Assembly: GCA_030549495.1 (NCBI GenBank)
Contig: JAUIRK010000673.1
Location: forward strand, 1,302,001-1,366,000
Direction: 5' to 3'
DNA from: Nectonema munidae
Lineage: Eukaryota; Nematomorpha; Nectonematoida; Nectonematidae
DNA: 64,000 nt
Shown here one piece after another: positions 40,801 to 47,402 of this stretch. The notes below the pieces were generated by a model, which saw only the letters and a list, made by a program, of their open reading frames with translations, had not been told where the DNA came from and did not search any database. Every line of letters starts with the position of its first letter. Within the stretch, counting starts at the first letter, position 1. Made by a program: the position numbers and the translations under genes.

Positions 40801-42973
40801 GAAATTGTAAAAGAAATAATACAAAAATTTTTTTTTGAAATTTCCGACCATCTTTCAACGATCAAAATTGAAAAGATTGATGAAATTTTTTCTAATGAGG
40901 ATTTTAAACACTTATTTTTGGAATACATTTCCAAACTTTTTCTCCTATATTAAAAATATATTACTTTAGTTTTCATCATAAACAATTTTGATAAATTCAA
41001 GAATTTTAACAGCTTCTTCTTTATTTGCTCAAAGCTCGACAAATTAAACAAAATCTTTGATTCATAACGTTGCAAACAACTTTGAGTACATTCTTACTTA
41101 AGCTACAATTTTAAATGCTGATGAAAGTACTAGCATTACTAACTTATGTCAATAAATATTGGAAAAATTGGAATGAAAGTTTAGCCAAAAAACTCGAACT
41201 TCTCAATTTATTAAATGCGTCTATTTTTAATTCAAATACTATTTTCTAAATAAATAATTTATCTTTTGTTGAAAATTTAGCAAAACTTTTGTCTATATTA
41301 CAAACAAAAATTAATAAAATTGCATGAAAGCAAAATAGGATTACGTGATTGAAAAGAAAGGAGGGAATGTATATTTTTGAGCTTCATAAGGCTGAATGGA
41401 CATAATGGTTTCGGAATCAGTACAGTCTACACTTTTACGAAGCCAGAATGATTTTATCAGCCCTTTATTTTTTTAAATATTTCTACAAAATATCTTCAGA
41501 ATTTCTAAGTTTAAATTACATCAGGATTTTACATAAATAATATTCCAGAATTATTGAAGATCAGAATTAATGTTTTTTTTTGATTTCACAAAACCAATTT
41601 TATAGAAATGGTATCACGTCACAATAAATATATTTTTAATTTATTTAGAAAAAAAAAGCCAAATGAACCTGTGATAAGTCATATGTTTGTCATTTTATCG
41701 CAATGCGTTGAAGATGATTGTAGCAGAGTAGAAAACGTGAAAGTTGACTCCTATGTTATTCCCCACGTTGAAAAAACGGAAAACTGTGAAGTATGAGTGC
41801 TCTTTCATTTTTTCTTTCTTACACTTTGGATGAAGCCAAAAAGATTGTTATCTATTCTTTTAAGTTGCTAGTATACTAGTGTAGATGATGTGAATAAGAT
41901 TTAATTTTCGAAAAAAAACAAAATTAAAATTTCCAAATCTAAAAATTGGAAAAAAATTTTTAATTGAAGCAGGGTTTAAAATTGAAAAAAAAATTTAAAA
42001 ATACTAAAAAAACTCTCTAAAAATATATTTTGTTAAGCTTGTCATTTTCAGAAAAAAGCAAAATAAATTTTTTTAATTTTGTTTTTTTAATATAAAAATT
42101 AAATGTTAATAATTAAAAATATAGATTAATTTATTCGAAAAAGGTTTTTACTGTATTTTTCAAGAATTAAATAACATATTAATGTTTCGAATTTCTACAG
42201 TTTTTTATTTTTGTTGTAAAATTTTAAGCAGAAAGTATACATTTTTTAGACCAATTTTTGAGAGTTAATAGTTCTAAAAGTTATGATGAAGAAATAGTGC
42301 TCGATTCTAGATAACAACATAGGATTTTACTATATCAAAGTCAGGTAAATAAACTTACCAGAGTTGAACTTTTTTATCCACAGTTTGCCAAAGTTTTTTC
42401 CAGAAGTTATGTACCTCTTTCACTTCTCAAAACCTATTCCCTATATTTGGCTAGATGTGACCAAAATTTAAAAAAGTTTGCTACAGATCTGCAATGTCTA
42501 ATCGAATAGATATCAATATGAATTCGCCCTTGCAAAATCATTTATGCATTAAATTGATTGGTCTTTTTGGGGATGAAGATTCCGTTTGGAGTACATTTTT
42601 AAACTTGCCCGATTAAAAATAAAAAATTTCTTAAGTTTTATTACAACTTTTTATTTGAAATGAAAATTATCTTGAAAACAAAAAAACTATAAAATAACAT
42701 ATGTTTAAAAGTTAAAAGTTTTAAACAAATTTATTGCGAAAACTAAAATATATAAGCTCTTTTATTTCTGTTTTAATTGGCTTTTTTGCAATTAATAATA
42801 AAGTCCTAAATTTTTGAATTTTGAAGAATCCTAAAAAATATTTGGAAGAAAATTACGCAAGTGTTAAAGACATCGAAGATTTAACCGGGCTCACCTTCTT
42901 TACCAAATTTGAAGAAGTGGATCGTGTGAGACTCATAACAAGACTTCGACTCAACCAAGAAAAAGTATTTTAA
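10661..42973 (+). CDS. ENPP1/3-like ectonucleotide pyrophosphatase/phosphodiesterase gene (whole visible span, 15 exons located, 5' end missing)
   Basis: Fifteen exons (numbered 1, 2, 4-16, leaving number 3 for one not found) encode a phosphodiesterase domain followed by the inactive nuclease-like domain of ENPP1-3. Family enzymes cleave nucleotide or lysophospholipid phosphodiesters outside the cell or at its surface. All seven zinc-site residues are seen: Asp (LGLDG), nucleophile Thr (PTKTFPN), Asp and His (VDKQGHKYGP), Asp-His (LSDHG) and His (GSHGFDD). The nuclease-like domain keeps the DSDLDGSFDG calcium-loop motif and the final LTGLTFF block. Phase agrees at every junction joined, except that the 2-to-4 link awaits exon 3. 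No signal peptide, membrane segment or somatomedin-B domain was found. Introns hold several transposons. The family is near certain; ENPP1/3-like rather than ENPP4/5-like is inferred from the nuclease-like domain. Confidence 0.88.
11465..11560. mobile_element. hAT-type terminus
   Basis: Starts CAGGGGTCTCAAACCTGC, matching the inverted terminus seen at 106 (CAGGGGTCTCAAA), followed by a short GC-richer segment. No matching right end or transposase was found downstream, so this may be a truncated or non-autonomous copy. Confidence 0.5.
11930..12080. mobile_element. Possible non-autonomous element (MITE-like), one end
   Basis: AGGGGTCGTTCACTAAATGA at about 11920-11940 is followed by ACGTAACTGCCACCGGGAGA, then AGGGGGAGG and a 'TTTATGACACCCC' motif. 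This layout resembles a common arthropod repeat class with termini such as 'GGTCGTCCATAAATTACGT' and G-rich runs. The opposite end was not found and the superfamily is unknown to me. Confidence 0.3.
12210..12730. other. GC-richer block with overlapping open frames on both strands, unidentified
   Basis: The block is less AT-rich than its surroundings. Minus-strand frames at 12219-12479 and 12413-12652 and a plus-strand frame at 12522-12728 overlap. The frame at 12413-12652 (-) contains KEVRHDTACFKNEFIEFVEN, which has plausible protein composition but no family I recognise. It could be an old pseudogene or exon, or chance. No good splice pair was pinned down. Confidence 0.2.
12735..14265. other. 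ENPP intron 1, AT-rich, nothing else recognised
   Basis: No coding similarity or transposon motif was recognised. The open frame at 13809-14099 is AT-composition noise. Confidence 0.4.
14271..14390 (+). CDS. ENPP exon 2: GLYAENHG block
   Basis: Encodes GLYAENHGLIDNSFRSADNK, then a Lys/Glu-rich stretch ending KLFGEP (40 codons, phase 0 at both ends). GLYAENHGLIDN matches the family's 'GLYPESHGIIDN', which follows directly after the exon 1 end (FPNFYSIAT). The acceptor is GCATTTTAAG and the donor GTATGT. The next family residues (about 30-40, usually starting 'IW.TA') are expected right after GEP but were not found in the following intron. Confidence 0.88.
14490..15560 (-). mobile_element. 5' portion of a LINE: ORF1 with zinc finger and coiled coil, plus start of the ORF2 endonuclease
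   Basis: On the minus strand, 15540-15400 encodes a Cys/His-rich block ending WGFCTACRH. This resembles the PHD-like finger at the start of ORF1 in some CR1/jockey-type LINEs. It is followed in another frame by SDDLSSKMNEIYSHNKHLAH and a helical stretch, then an open frame at 15250-14969. At 14710-14500 the DNA is closely similar to 39735-39477, the endonuclease N-terminus of the LINE copy at 36.9-39.8 kb. It lacks about 60 bp present there. Several frameshifts are visible. ORF2 downstream of the endonuclease start is absent, so this copy is truncated at its 3' side, unusual for a LINE. It ends about 100 bp from ENPP exon 2. Confidence 0.7.
15570..17600. other. ENPP intron, AT-rich, nothing recognised
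   Basis: No coding similarity, RNA gene or clear repeat was seen on either strand. Confidence 0.4.
17612..17850 (+). mobile_element. Possible mariner-like remnant
   Basis: TACGGGTTGGCCTAAAACTA and the following ATTACC resemble a mariner terminal repeat ('GGTTGG.C.AAAAGTAATTRC') next to a TA. About 110 bp later a frame opens MDQNKRVKVMSWVGDS, loosely like the start of a mariner-type protein. No catalytic block or second terminus was found. Confidence 0.3.
18630..18935 (-). repeat. Copy of a dispersed GAGTC-rich repeat
   Basis: Contains CGACTCAGATTCCGACTTCT, AGTACTTACAAAAATGCGAC, TTCAAGTACTT and further GACTC/GACTT motifs. A shorter copy in opposite orientation lies at 34930-35045 (TGTACTTGGAGTCGCACTTT, then TGTAAGTGCTTC). 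I take this copy as minus and the other as plus. Repeats built on GGAGTC units are common in some arthropod genomes; this one is not assigned to a named family. Confidence 0.5.
18976..19139 (+). CDS. Unidentified exon a of a possible gene nested in the ENPP intron
   Basis: Preceded by a strong acceptor (TATCTTTTATTATAAG) and followed by a strong donor (GAAG/GTGAGG). It is open in one frame, encoding DGFHRINEVMASEECAFVVE, ITDEDVFNRDGIFRPNFVKA and CQMKNFFLANAKKE. It enters in phase 2 and leaves in phase 1, joining in frame to the exon at 19602. Composition is that of real protein, not AT noise. The phase does not fit ENPP exon 2 (ends phase 0) or the exon at 21294 (starts phase 0), and the sequence does not resemble the missing ENPP segment. 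I do not recognise the family. Alternatives are an alternative ENPP exon or an old gene fragment. Confidence 0.5.
19602..19730 (+). CDS. Unidentified cysteine-rich exon b of the same possible nested gene
   Basis: A symmetric phase 1-1 exon of 129 bp, after acceptor TTGATTTTAG and before donor AAAG/GTAAAT. It encodes DECKKDGEHCYLIGNFENEG, KDWICGFEGVANACPSICSI and NCK. Six Cys in 43 residues and phase 1-1 boundaries are typical of extracellular disulfide-bonded modules. It is not the somatomedin-B pattern of ENPPs, and I do not recognise the domain. If the donor is skipped, the frame reads on to a stop at about 19845. No later exon of this gene was identified before ENPP exon 4 at 21294. Confidence 0.5.
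19850..21290. other. ENPP intron, AT-rich, nothing firm
   Basis: The expected ENPP exon between exons 2 and 4 should lie somewhere between 14391 and 21293. A frame at about 20850-20960 containing NYFFLGWHYSG is weakly suggestive of the family's 'YFWPG' block but lacks phase-compatible splice sites. Confidence 0.35.
21294..21337 (+). CDS. ENPP exon 4, a 44-bp micro-exon
   Basis: Flanked by acceptor TTTGTTTGTAG and donor GTATTG. In phase 0 it reads RSKNRFNQQNSSCS plus two bases (CG), which complete an Arg codon with the first base of the next exon. The joined text NSSCSRYLSSRTINKMIAYL aligns with the family's 'YNGSVPFEERI..VL.WL' segment. The phases fit on the 3' side and match the phase 0 expected on the 5' side. 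The exon is short and rests on this fit. Confidence 0.65.
21849..21978 (+). CDS. ENPP exon 5: second zinc-site Asp and His
   Basis: Encodes YLSSRTINKMIAYLKEENPP, then HLIMEYSNKVDKQGHKYGPA and TAE. VDKQGHKYGP carries the Asp and His of one zinc site (family 'PD..GHKYGP'). The acceptor is ATTTTCAG, the donor GTAAAA after GAA, and it leaves in phase 0. Confidence 0.9.
22881..22989 (+). CDS. ENPP exon 6: SDHG zinc-ligand block
   Basis: Encodes VKEALAEVDGMIKSLFEKLQ, EENIKECVNVIILSDH and the first base of Gly. SDHG gives the Asp-His pair of the other zinc site. The helix before it matches the family's 'V..+D..+..L...L'. The acceptor is TTTGTATAG, the donor GTAAAT, exit phase 1. Confidence 0.92.
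23794..23910 (+). CDS. ENPP exon 7: GME...CE block
   Basis: Completes the DHG Gly, then encodes MEESTCEKTIALSDLTTNIG and NIRLYPGPSSYGFQSRST. This matches the family pattern 'DHGM...C....I.L......' leading into the variable substrate-pocket region. The acceptor is CTCATTTCAG, the donor GTAAGC, exit phase 1. Confidence 0.88.
23911..26099. other. ENPP intron 7, left part, AT-rich
   Basis: No exon or transposon motif was recognised up to the hAT element starting near 26100. Overlapping minus-strand frames at 25557-25800 have no recognisable motif. Confidence 0.4.
26100..28776 (+). mobile_element. hAT transposon with GTF2IRD2/ZBED-like transposase, decayed
   Basis: The left end is CAGCATGCATGGGCATTACC followed by GGCCCGCAGG. 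The right side ends near ATCTGGCCCACAAG. Coding from about 26670 to 28430 follows the family order: a BED-type finger (CLLCSESVAVMKEYNVKRHY), the helical block ISLSRRTVTRRIDEL, then LAIDKSTDLANTSQLAVFV, the LATDGAPSMVGNKVG motif, the CIIHQENLC motif, VYYCEARWLSREKML with V for L, and a C-terminal dimerisation block FGSSYICEQLFTKIKYAKSK. It is interrupted by stops and frameshifts (about 26745, 26850, 27170, 27285 and 27820), so it is inactive. It sits in ENPP intron 7. No clear 8-bp target duplication was found. Confidence 0.88.
29093..29255 (+). CDS. ENPP exon 8: substrate-pocket region
   Basis: After acceptor ACCATTTAG it completes a Lys codon, then encodes DVSSIVDAISCKYSNGDAFK, IYEKLQFPIRHHYRKSDRIG and DFIIRMKAGYTMMR. 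'RHHYRKSDRIGD+I' matches the family's 'P.R.HY..+.RI....+....G+.+' segment. It leaves in phase 2 at donor GTAAAT. Confidence 0.88.
29256..31444. other. ENPP intron 8, AT-rich
   Basis: No transposon or exon was recognised. At 31250-31345 there is an imperfect short repeat of the motif TTTTC(C)TGAGACC-A with three degenerate copies. A less AT-rich patch at about 30150-30470 has no coding similarity I can name. Confidence 0.4.
31445..31520 (+). CDS. ENPP exon 9: GSHG zinc-ligand block
   Basis: 76 bp, entering in phase 2 and leaving in phase 0. It encodes SNNFKETCKDFKGSHGFDDG and EKSMQ. GSHGFDD...SMQ matches the family's 'G.HG+DN....M.', whose His is the last zinc ligand. The acceptor is TTTTTCAAATAG, the donor CAG/GTAAAA. 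Confidence 0.9.
31940..32470 (+). repeat. Tandem array of a degenerate 136-151 bp unit
   Basis: The core motif TTTTATACTAAATCGGCCAT, with GTTGGTTTCATTTCTGAA after it, recurs with variants at about 32090, 32230 and 32380 (spacings 136 and 151 bp). Each copy is followed by TTTAGGATRTGAAAATA-type sequence and 'AAGTGTTAATCAA'. Similar sequence starts the array near 31990. A single related unit lies at 57560-57650. The family is unknown to me. Confidence 0.7.
32556..34330 (-). mobile_element. pogo/Tigger-type transposon with TIGD-like transposase, decayed
   Basis: The left end CAGTAAAATCTGTGAAAACC, with a second CACCGGTTTATTG motif shortly after, resembles a Tigger terminal repeat. On the minus strand, from 34330 down, the order is: an N-terminal helix-turn-helix (QKALSDKYRVGTSTVSSEI), a CENP-B-like domain (KLTWEWFQRARAKNFPLSGP), then the DDE domain with NCDQTALYFRALPRKT, LNPLLISKSKKSRCFK, LFLDNATSH, and WVDLAWQNVKIATITKCFKH, then an acidic tail with DDDNNEEEE. 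Stops and frameshifts divide it into at least four frames, so it is inactive. The right terminus was not identified. It lies in ENPP intron 9 in antisense. Confidence 0.85.
34930..35045 (+). repeat. Second copy of the GAGTC-rich dispersed repeat
   Basis: Contains GGAGTCTGAGTGAG, TGTACTTGGAGTCGCACTTT and TGTAAGTGCTTCATGTGGGA followed by GTCAG. This is the reverse-complement counterpart of the copy at 18630-18935. Confidence 0.5.
35383..35470 (+). CDS. ENPP exon 10: AIFFAVGPS block
   Basis: Encodes AIFFAVGPSIQRNKLIEPFQ and NVQIYNLMA plus one base. It matches the family's '+F.A.GP.F+......PF.N+.+YNL+C' segment. The acceptor is TTCATTAAG, the donor CAG/GTATAG, exit phase 1. The following intron is only 55 bp. 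Confidence 0.92.
35526..35704 (+). CDS. ENPP exon 11: end of catalytic domain and linker with a basic RRRKRS site
   Basis: Encodes LLKIKPAPNDGTLGVLSSAL, IEPNIVPRRRKRSVPQVLKL and EDGIFNSFVDSECEKIKIK. LKI.PAPNDGT.G.L matches 'L.+.PAPNNGTHGSL.HLL', the end of the phosphodiesterase domain. PRRRKRS lies in the linker to the nuclease-like domain and fits the proprotein-convertase (furin-type) consensus R-X-K/R-R. I end it at donor AAA/GTACCC because this gives a phase-0 join to 35770. Without that splice the frame reads on to TAA at 35765-35767. Confidence 0.85.
35770..35949 (+). CDS. ENPP exon 12: start of nuclease-like domain
   Basis: 60 codons, phase 0 at both ends: AENVKKERMEVSENSPFGFP, LSSFYSVPLVGEVFDLGFYS and KTYKKRLWASFKIPEEELKE. 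'SPFGFP' fits the family's 'LPYGRP' block, and 'VGEVFDLGFYSKTYKKRLWASF' fits '....F+.GYS......PLW.SY.V'. The acceptor is ATTATTTTTTGTAAAG, the donor GAA/GTAAGT. Confidence 0.85.
36005..36122 (+). CDS. ENPP exon 13
   Basis: Encodes NNADFESMECIINDPRMGKH and EEKIARIYENFKAVNLIPH, with one base over. It corresponds to the family's 'C...D.R+........+Y.......FL.PP' region, less conserved here. The acceptor is CATTTTTAG, the donor CATG/GTAAAA. A hAT-type terminus begins 16 bp into the next intron. Confidence 0.82.
36138..36215. mobile_element. hAT-type terminus just inside ENPP intron 13
   Basis: CAAGGGTTGTTAAACATACG followed by GCCTGTGGACCGC resembles the CAGGGGT(T/C)TNAAAC...CGGCCCGCGG termini elsewhere in the window. 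No transposase or right end was found before the LINE that starts at about 36900. It is probably a truncated copy. Confidence 0.45.
36895..39760 (-). mobile_element. LINE ORF2 copy (endonuclease and reverse transcriptase), jockey/CR1-like, decayed
   Basis: Reading down the minus strand: at 39740-39381 the apurinic-like endonuclease start (NSNQILSKMPELSLVSCKTN, then SELIFITEVL); at 39024-38770 its end (DITNITILSPLAGSDHYSLK, the conserved SDH motif); at about 37540 the polymerase YADDITLL; at 37435-36902 the thumb region (KAMVISSSSQPVSS, LRIDSKLNFHSHITSLSMKL, KKAIRIFAG). Several stops and frameshifts, and a gap between endonuclease and YADD where the fingers are poorly preserved, show it is dead. 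The stretch at 39477-39735 is duplicated at 14500-14710. It fills ENPP intron 13 in antisense. Confidence 0.85.
39932..40130 (+). CDS. ENPP exon 14: nuclease-like core with EF-hand-like loop
   Basis: Encodes ELVDTRSKELHLSSNVIFLK, VSFYESIWKPVLKAVKERTN, GKVTYAIIGAIYDSDLDGSF and DGNNAL plus two bases. 'L.++N+++....FY..IW......+....NG+++..GP++D.D.DG..D' is the central block of the ENPP nuclease-like domain. DSDLDGSFD keeps the acidic calcium-loop spacing. The acceptor is AAATTTTAG, the donor GTAAAA, exit phase 2. Confidence 0.92.
40260..40290. repeat. Homopolymer run of 17 C
   Basis: An uninterrupted C17 run lies at 40273-40289, preceded by CACCC repeats. This is striking in such AT-rich DNA. 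Its exact length in an assembly is unreliable. Confidence 0.9.
41649..41790 (+). CDS. ENPP exon 15: VISHMFVILSQC block
   Basis: Encodes KKKPNEPVISHMFVILSQCV, EDDCSRVENVKVDSYVIPHV and EKTENCE. It matches the family's 'IPTHFF+VLT.C.....C..L....+ILPH......C'. The start is chosen at acceptor TTTAATTTATTTAG (41648), which has the better pyrimidine tract and gives the family spacing. An in-frame alternative acceptor at 41605 (CCAATTTTATAG) would add about 14 residues. Exit phase 0 at donor GTATGA. Confidence 0.88.
42827..42973 (+). CDS. ENPP exon 16: C-terminal end
   Basis: Encodes NPKKYLEENYASVKDIEDLT, GLTFFTKFEEVDRVRLITRL and RLNQEKVF, then TAA at 42971-42973. 'ARVRDVE.LTGL.F+' is the family's C-terminal signature, seen here as ASVKDIEDLTGLTFF. 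The acceptor is GAATTTTGAAG. AATAAA follows at 43055-43060. Confidence 0.92.
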   Translation, partial: NPKKYLEENYASVKDIEDLTGLTFFTKFEEVDRVRLITRLRLNQEKVF

Positions 42974-43054
42974 TCCTTTTTCATCCTACAAGCACAAACT
43001 AATGATTCAAAGATGAAAATATCCTCACTTTTATTCAATTTTTTCTAATTTTTA

Positions 43055-43060
43055 AATAAA
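43055..43060 (+). terminator. Poly(A) signal AATAAA of the ENPP gene
   Basis: AATAAA lies 81 bp after the ENPP stop codon in a T-rich stretch, giving a short 3' UTR like that of the zinc-finger gene. Confidence 0.6.
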
Positions 43061-43343
43061 ACATTTTTTGATTATATTCCTTCATACTCTGTATAAGCTA
43101 TGAAGACGTATCCATTTGTAAAATTAAAGTGACGAACAGATTAATAAATTTTTAAGCGCTTAGTCAAGTAATTCAAGTAATTTTAAGAAAAGACATTTAA
43201 CATCACACAGGTGGTCTACTTGGAAGTTAGATTCATTTTGTCAATACTGTCTCTCTGTTTTTTGTTTAACAAGGTTTGACGTAAACCTAACGTGTAAGTT
43301 GTAAATTAGTTAACTTCTTTTGAATTAGTTTAAACTCAATATA

Positions 43344-43400
43344 CAGCCAGACCTCAATAAACGGGAAGTTTTCGTTCTTTCCAAAAATTAATTTTTTACT
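43344..43400. mobile_element. Possible pogo/Tigger-type terminus
   Basis: CAGCCAGACCTCAATAAACG followed by GGAA resembles the CAGT-ACCTC-TTATCCGG termini of pogo/Tigger elements. No transposase or partner end was recognised within the next kilobase. Confidence 0.35.
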
Positions 43401-44229
43401 GATTTTTACAATCAAATTTTTTAAGTTAATTTTTTTTAATTTTTTTGTTTATAATAACTTTGCCACTCATTTTTTTATTTTTAAATATCCTTTTTTTTGG
43501 TGAAATTTATCCAATATGTTTCCTACATTTTCTTGTTTTAGTTTTGAAAAGAATTGTATAATTGTTTAAATATAGGCATAAAAAACATTCAGTTATCACT
43601 AATGGCAACAAAATTTGACATATAAATCCTTCAAAATTTGAACTAACGGCTCCAAAAATTGCATTTTTGTCGAAAAAATTTACCTTAAAGTTATTATATA
43701 TTAACTGCTCCCAATTATTATTAATATTAGTATTGTAAGATACCATGTATAAAATTTTAAGTATACTCTTTTGAAAAGGCGCGATCCTTAGACAAAATTT
43801 TTTAAAAGGACTTGAATTTATGCACCTGTTGCCTGTGTCAGAGAAGAGCATATATATACCCATTTTTTCACATTCATGGCTTCCTTTTTATTTTATTCTT
43901 CTAGTCATTTTTGGATACTCTTACATCTTCGTCAGAATCAATATTTCTACATAAATCAAATGCATCTTTCATTGCAAAATTCGAAAATCATGTTTTACTT
44001 CAAGAATGGAGGAGACAAAATTAAAAGGATCTGATCATAAAAAGCAAATTTTTTAATTTTTAGTTGGTTTGTGAACTCCTTAGTATATAAAAGCAATTTA
44101 AAATTTCTTAAATAATGGCTCTGTTTTTAAGAAATTATTTAGATTTATAAAAATGGAATATAAAATTGAAAGTTGACTTTATTGACTTTTAGCTGTTGTA
44201 GTTATCACTTTCATAAAGAATAGGAAGAA

Positions 44230-45340
44230 AAATATATTTTAATATCATTTAATTGAAAATGCTGCTTTCAAAATGTTACTAAACTCTTGCTATACCAAAA
44301 AAAGGTCATATTGAAAGACTTTTCAAAATCTATCATAAATATGATCAAAATTGCCCCGAATACTCTAAAGTGCCCAAAGATAAAAAAAATTAGAATTTGA
44401 AGATAGACTTTGGAAGATAACAAGAAAAGGTACACAAAGTAGTCAACAAATCATAAGGGTCTATCATTGCATCTTTAGAAAGTTGTTATTTAATTAATAT
44501 GTAAGGCAAACAGATACTTTATGTGGCGCAACAATACTCAAGAAAACCTTATAACAGCAGAAACCATAAATTCTCTAAATATTATTATTAACAACTTGCA
44601 GCTTTCTAGAATGACATTTAGTTGAAGCTTTGAGTGCCGATGTCAACTAAAGTTCAACATAAAATATGTTGTATTTCTCTGCAGTTTGATCAGTTGATAG
44701 ATTTTAAAGATACTGCATAGTTAGCCGTATTCATTCGTTTAGTTTATAACGACTCTTCAGTTAAAGAACTTTCAAAGATATATATTTTTTTTTATCAAAA
44801 AAAATTATATTTCATTATATAAACTTGTTCCTATTACATAAGATGGAGTTCCTTCATTGATTGGTCAAAAATGTCGTTAATTTCTTTTTGCAAAAATGAT
44901 GACATCTATCACAATTTTATATGATATCATTGTACTATTCATCAGCAACAATGAGCACAAATGATATCATGAAAGTTATTTCTGAAAGTGTTGATGCAAT
45001 TTAAAGAAAACCTTTAAAACCCTGTTTATTTCAAGCTGAATGTGAAGTTGATATAGACTGACTTAAAAACGCAAATAACGGGTCGAGCACCGAAAGAAGC
45101 TCTCAAGTTTACCGACTTTTACCGAAGGAAAGGATAAAAGAGCGTGAATTCACGCATCCATCATATTTACACCTCTTTGAAAAAGACTACCTTGCTCTAC
45201 AGTTTACAAACATTTTTGAAGTTGAAGTTGTTTTGTTATTTTTCAGCGATCCATTTAGAAACAATTTGATTTTATTAATTTTAACTTTCAAAAAACATTT
45301 GTATTTGATATAAGCTAAAATGATTGCGTTATAAAAAAGA
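44230..45340 (+). mobile_element. Heavily decayed hAT transposase remnant
   Basis: Short pieces in changing frames follow the hAT (GTF2IRD2/ZBED-like) order: a BED-like tail KKGHIERLFKIYHKYDQNCP and EYSKVPKDK near 44300; LVEALSADVN near 44640, the family's 'RRVE.+..DV'; KLVPIT then DGVPSLIGQKCR near 44840; and the AC-HQ-type block with HCTIHQQQ near 44930. Downstream, SSQVYRLLPKERIKERE and FTHPSYLHLFEKDYLALQFT are weaker. It is much older than the copies at 26.1 and 47.4 kb. The ends were not identified. Confidence 0.7.
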
Positions 45341-45344
45341 ATTT

Positions 45345-47394
45345 AGAAACCATATCTTGCATAATCACTCAGTTAGATGTTTGTCCTTGGTAGGGAACTT
45401 GATTGTACCATGAGAGTCATGCAAAATCTTAACAATGTCAGCCATATCATTAATTTTTACGTATTTGTTGTTCTTTTTAATGTTTTGATTTAAATATAAT
45501 TGTTAATATATCTTTCCATTTTTGTGCTTCCATTTTATCAATTTTACTTGTATCAACCAAATTTGATAGACCGGGAAACTTTTTCTAAAATACTTAAATG
45601 TTTTTAGTATGTCTTAAGTATAAAAACCAAAGGTTTAAAGCAAATAACTTAGTCGGTCCTGACTTGATTTGATGTTAATTTAGTTTTTAATATCAAATAA
45701 AAATTTCGAAATAATTGAAAAAGTGAAAACAAGAGTAATTTTTTATTTAGATAATATTGCGCGTTTGATAAAAAGAAAAGATTTTATAACATCTTCATTA
45801 TGTTTCATAATACCCAAAATTTGTTTCTAGAAATTTTCGTTAAAAATTGTATATCAATTTATAAGGCAGGCATTTCGTCCCGAATCAATTTTATTCGGTG
45901 AGTGACGTTTCCGAATTATTAAAGATGGCATTATCCTGGAACGACTGTATTTTCCAACTAATGTTCTTATGAATATTGAAGCTTATGAAAAAATAAGCTT
46001 TCTGAGTTTATCAATTCATTGTATCTTTAATGTTGAGCCATTTATTGCTTATAATTTTGAATGGGTTGCCATAAGATTCCTGATATATAATGAACCTATA
46101 AGTTTGCCACTAGATAAAAAATCATTTAGAAACAGTTCAGTAATTATGTTTTTTTTGGTATTTAATTTTGAAAAATATTTTTTCTAATGTAGAAAATTCG
46201 AAGAATTTTATTTTGACATATCGAAATTGAAACTATAAAAGAAGCAACAGATGATTGTAACACTATTCAACAATTTGCAATTTAAAACGTGAACCTGTTA
46301 TGGAATAGCATCTCATTAAAGTCGGGCATTATATATATTCATCAATTTAATGATAAATATAAAAAAAATTTCCATAACAAATCAAATATTTTTTCTATAG
46401 TGTTCTCATCAAAATTAAAATTTCAAGTGTGTCACATTGAGTAACGTCTTAGTTAATAAAGTTTTTATGACGTTAGATAAGTTTTTAACTAACTTTAACA
46501 TAATTGAGTTTTGGTTAAACTGAAATCACAATGCGCAATACTTTACCCAATAAAAATTTTTTAAGGACAATTTGTAAACACTATGCACTATTGGAAAATC
46601 TAACCAACCGTATAGACGAGCTTAGAATATTTTTAAATACTTTTCTTCTTTATTAGGAATTGCTAGTCCATTGATTGTGAGGTAGGATTAAAATTTTATA
46701 CCGAAATAAACAAATTAATATAATATGGAAAAAGGAATATAAAACATAAAAGGAGATATTTGTTGAGTTTTCTTTTGACCTATTTTCTTCAAGCTTAGTA
46801 GAGGTCACTTATTGCATAACGAAGATTGAGTTAGCAAAAAATCATTTGTAATGAATTTTTTGTATTTTTTCCTAAATTTATTTTCCAGAAAAAGGGTTTA
46901 TATGTAAAACAAAGGTAAATAGTACTCAAAATTATAAGTGAAAGAGCTCTGAAATTAGGATATTTTCACTTTTGATGATTTTAGACTACGGTTAAATATC
47001 ATATAGCATTCTAATTTTACCATTTCCTTTGATAGATATTCACAAAGCGTTTTCATATCAAATCCAAATAAAAAGGGAAGATTTAATTTAAATCTGTGAA
47101 ATTTTTGTGAAATTCATGTTATTATTTTGGAAATTCTTCACTAAAACTATTTTTCTTTGGGAAAATTATTTAAAAATGACTATTTTTCCATTTGCTAGAC
47201 ACATGTGGTGGTCGAGCATTCTAAATCTAAAGAGGAACCTATCAATGAGAAAAAATTAAGTATAAATTTAGTGCTCAAGTTAGTAAATCGTAAAATAAGT
47301 GTACATTTTAATAGCCTTAGTTCCACCAATCCGTTGAAGTATAGTGATCTTTAATGAAAAAATTAGTTAAACATAACAAAAGATTGTAAAATGC
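45345..47394. other. AT-rich stretch, nothing recognised
   Basis: No gene, RNA or repeat was identified. The open frame at 45969-46187 shows no family motif. Confidence 0.4.
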
Positions 47395-47402
47395 ATATAG
47401 AA
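47395..47402. repeat. Left target-site duplication of the hAT insertion
   Basis: ATATAGAA, identical to 48742-48749. Eight bp is the hAT length. Confidence 0.85.
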
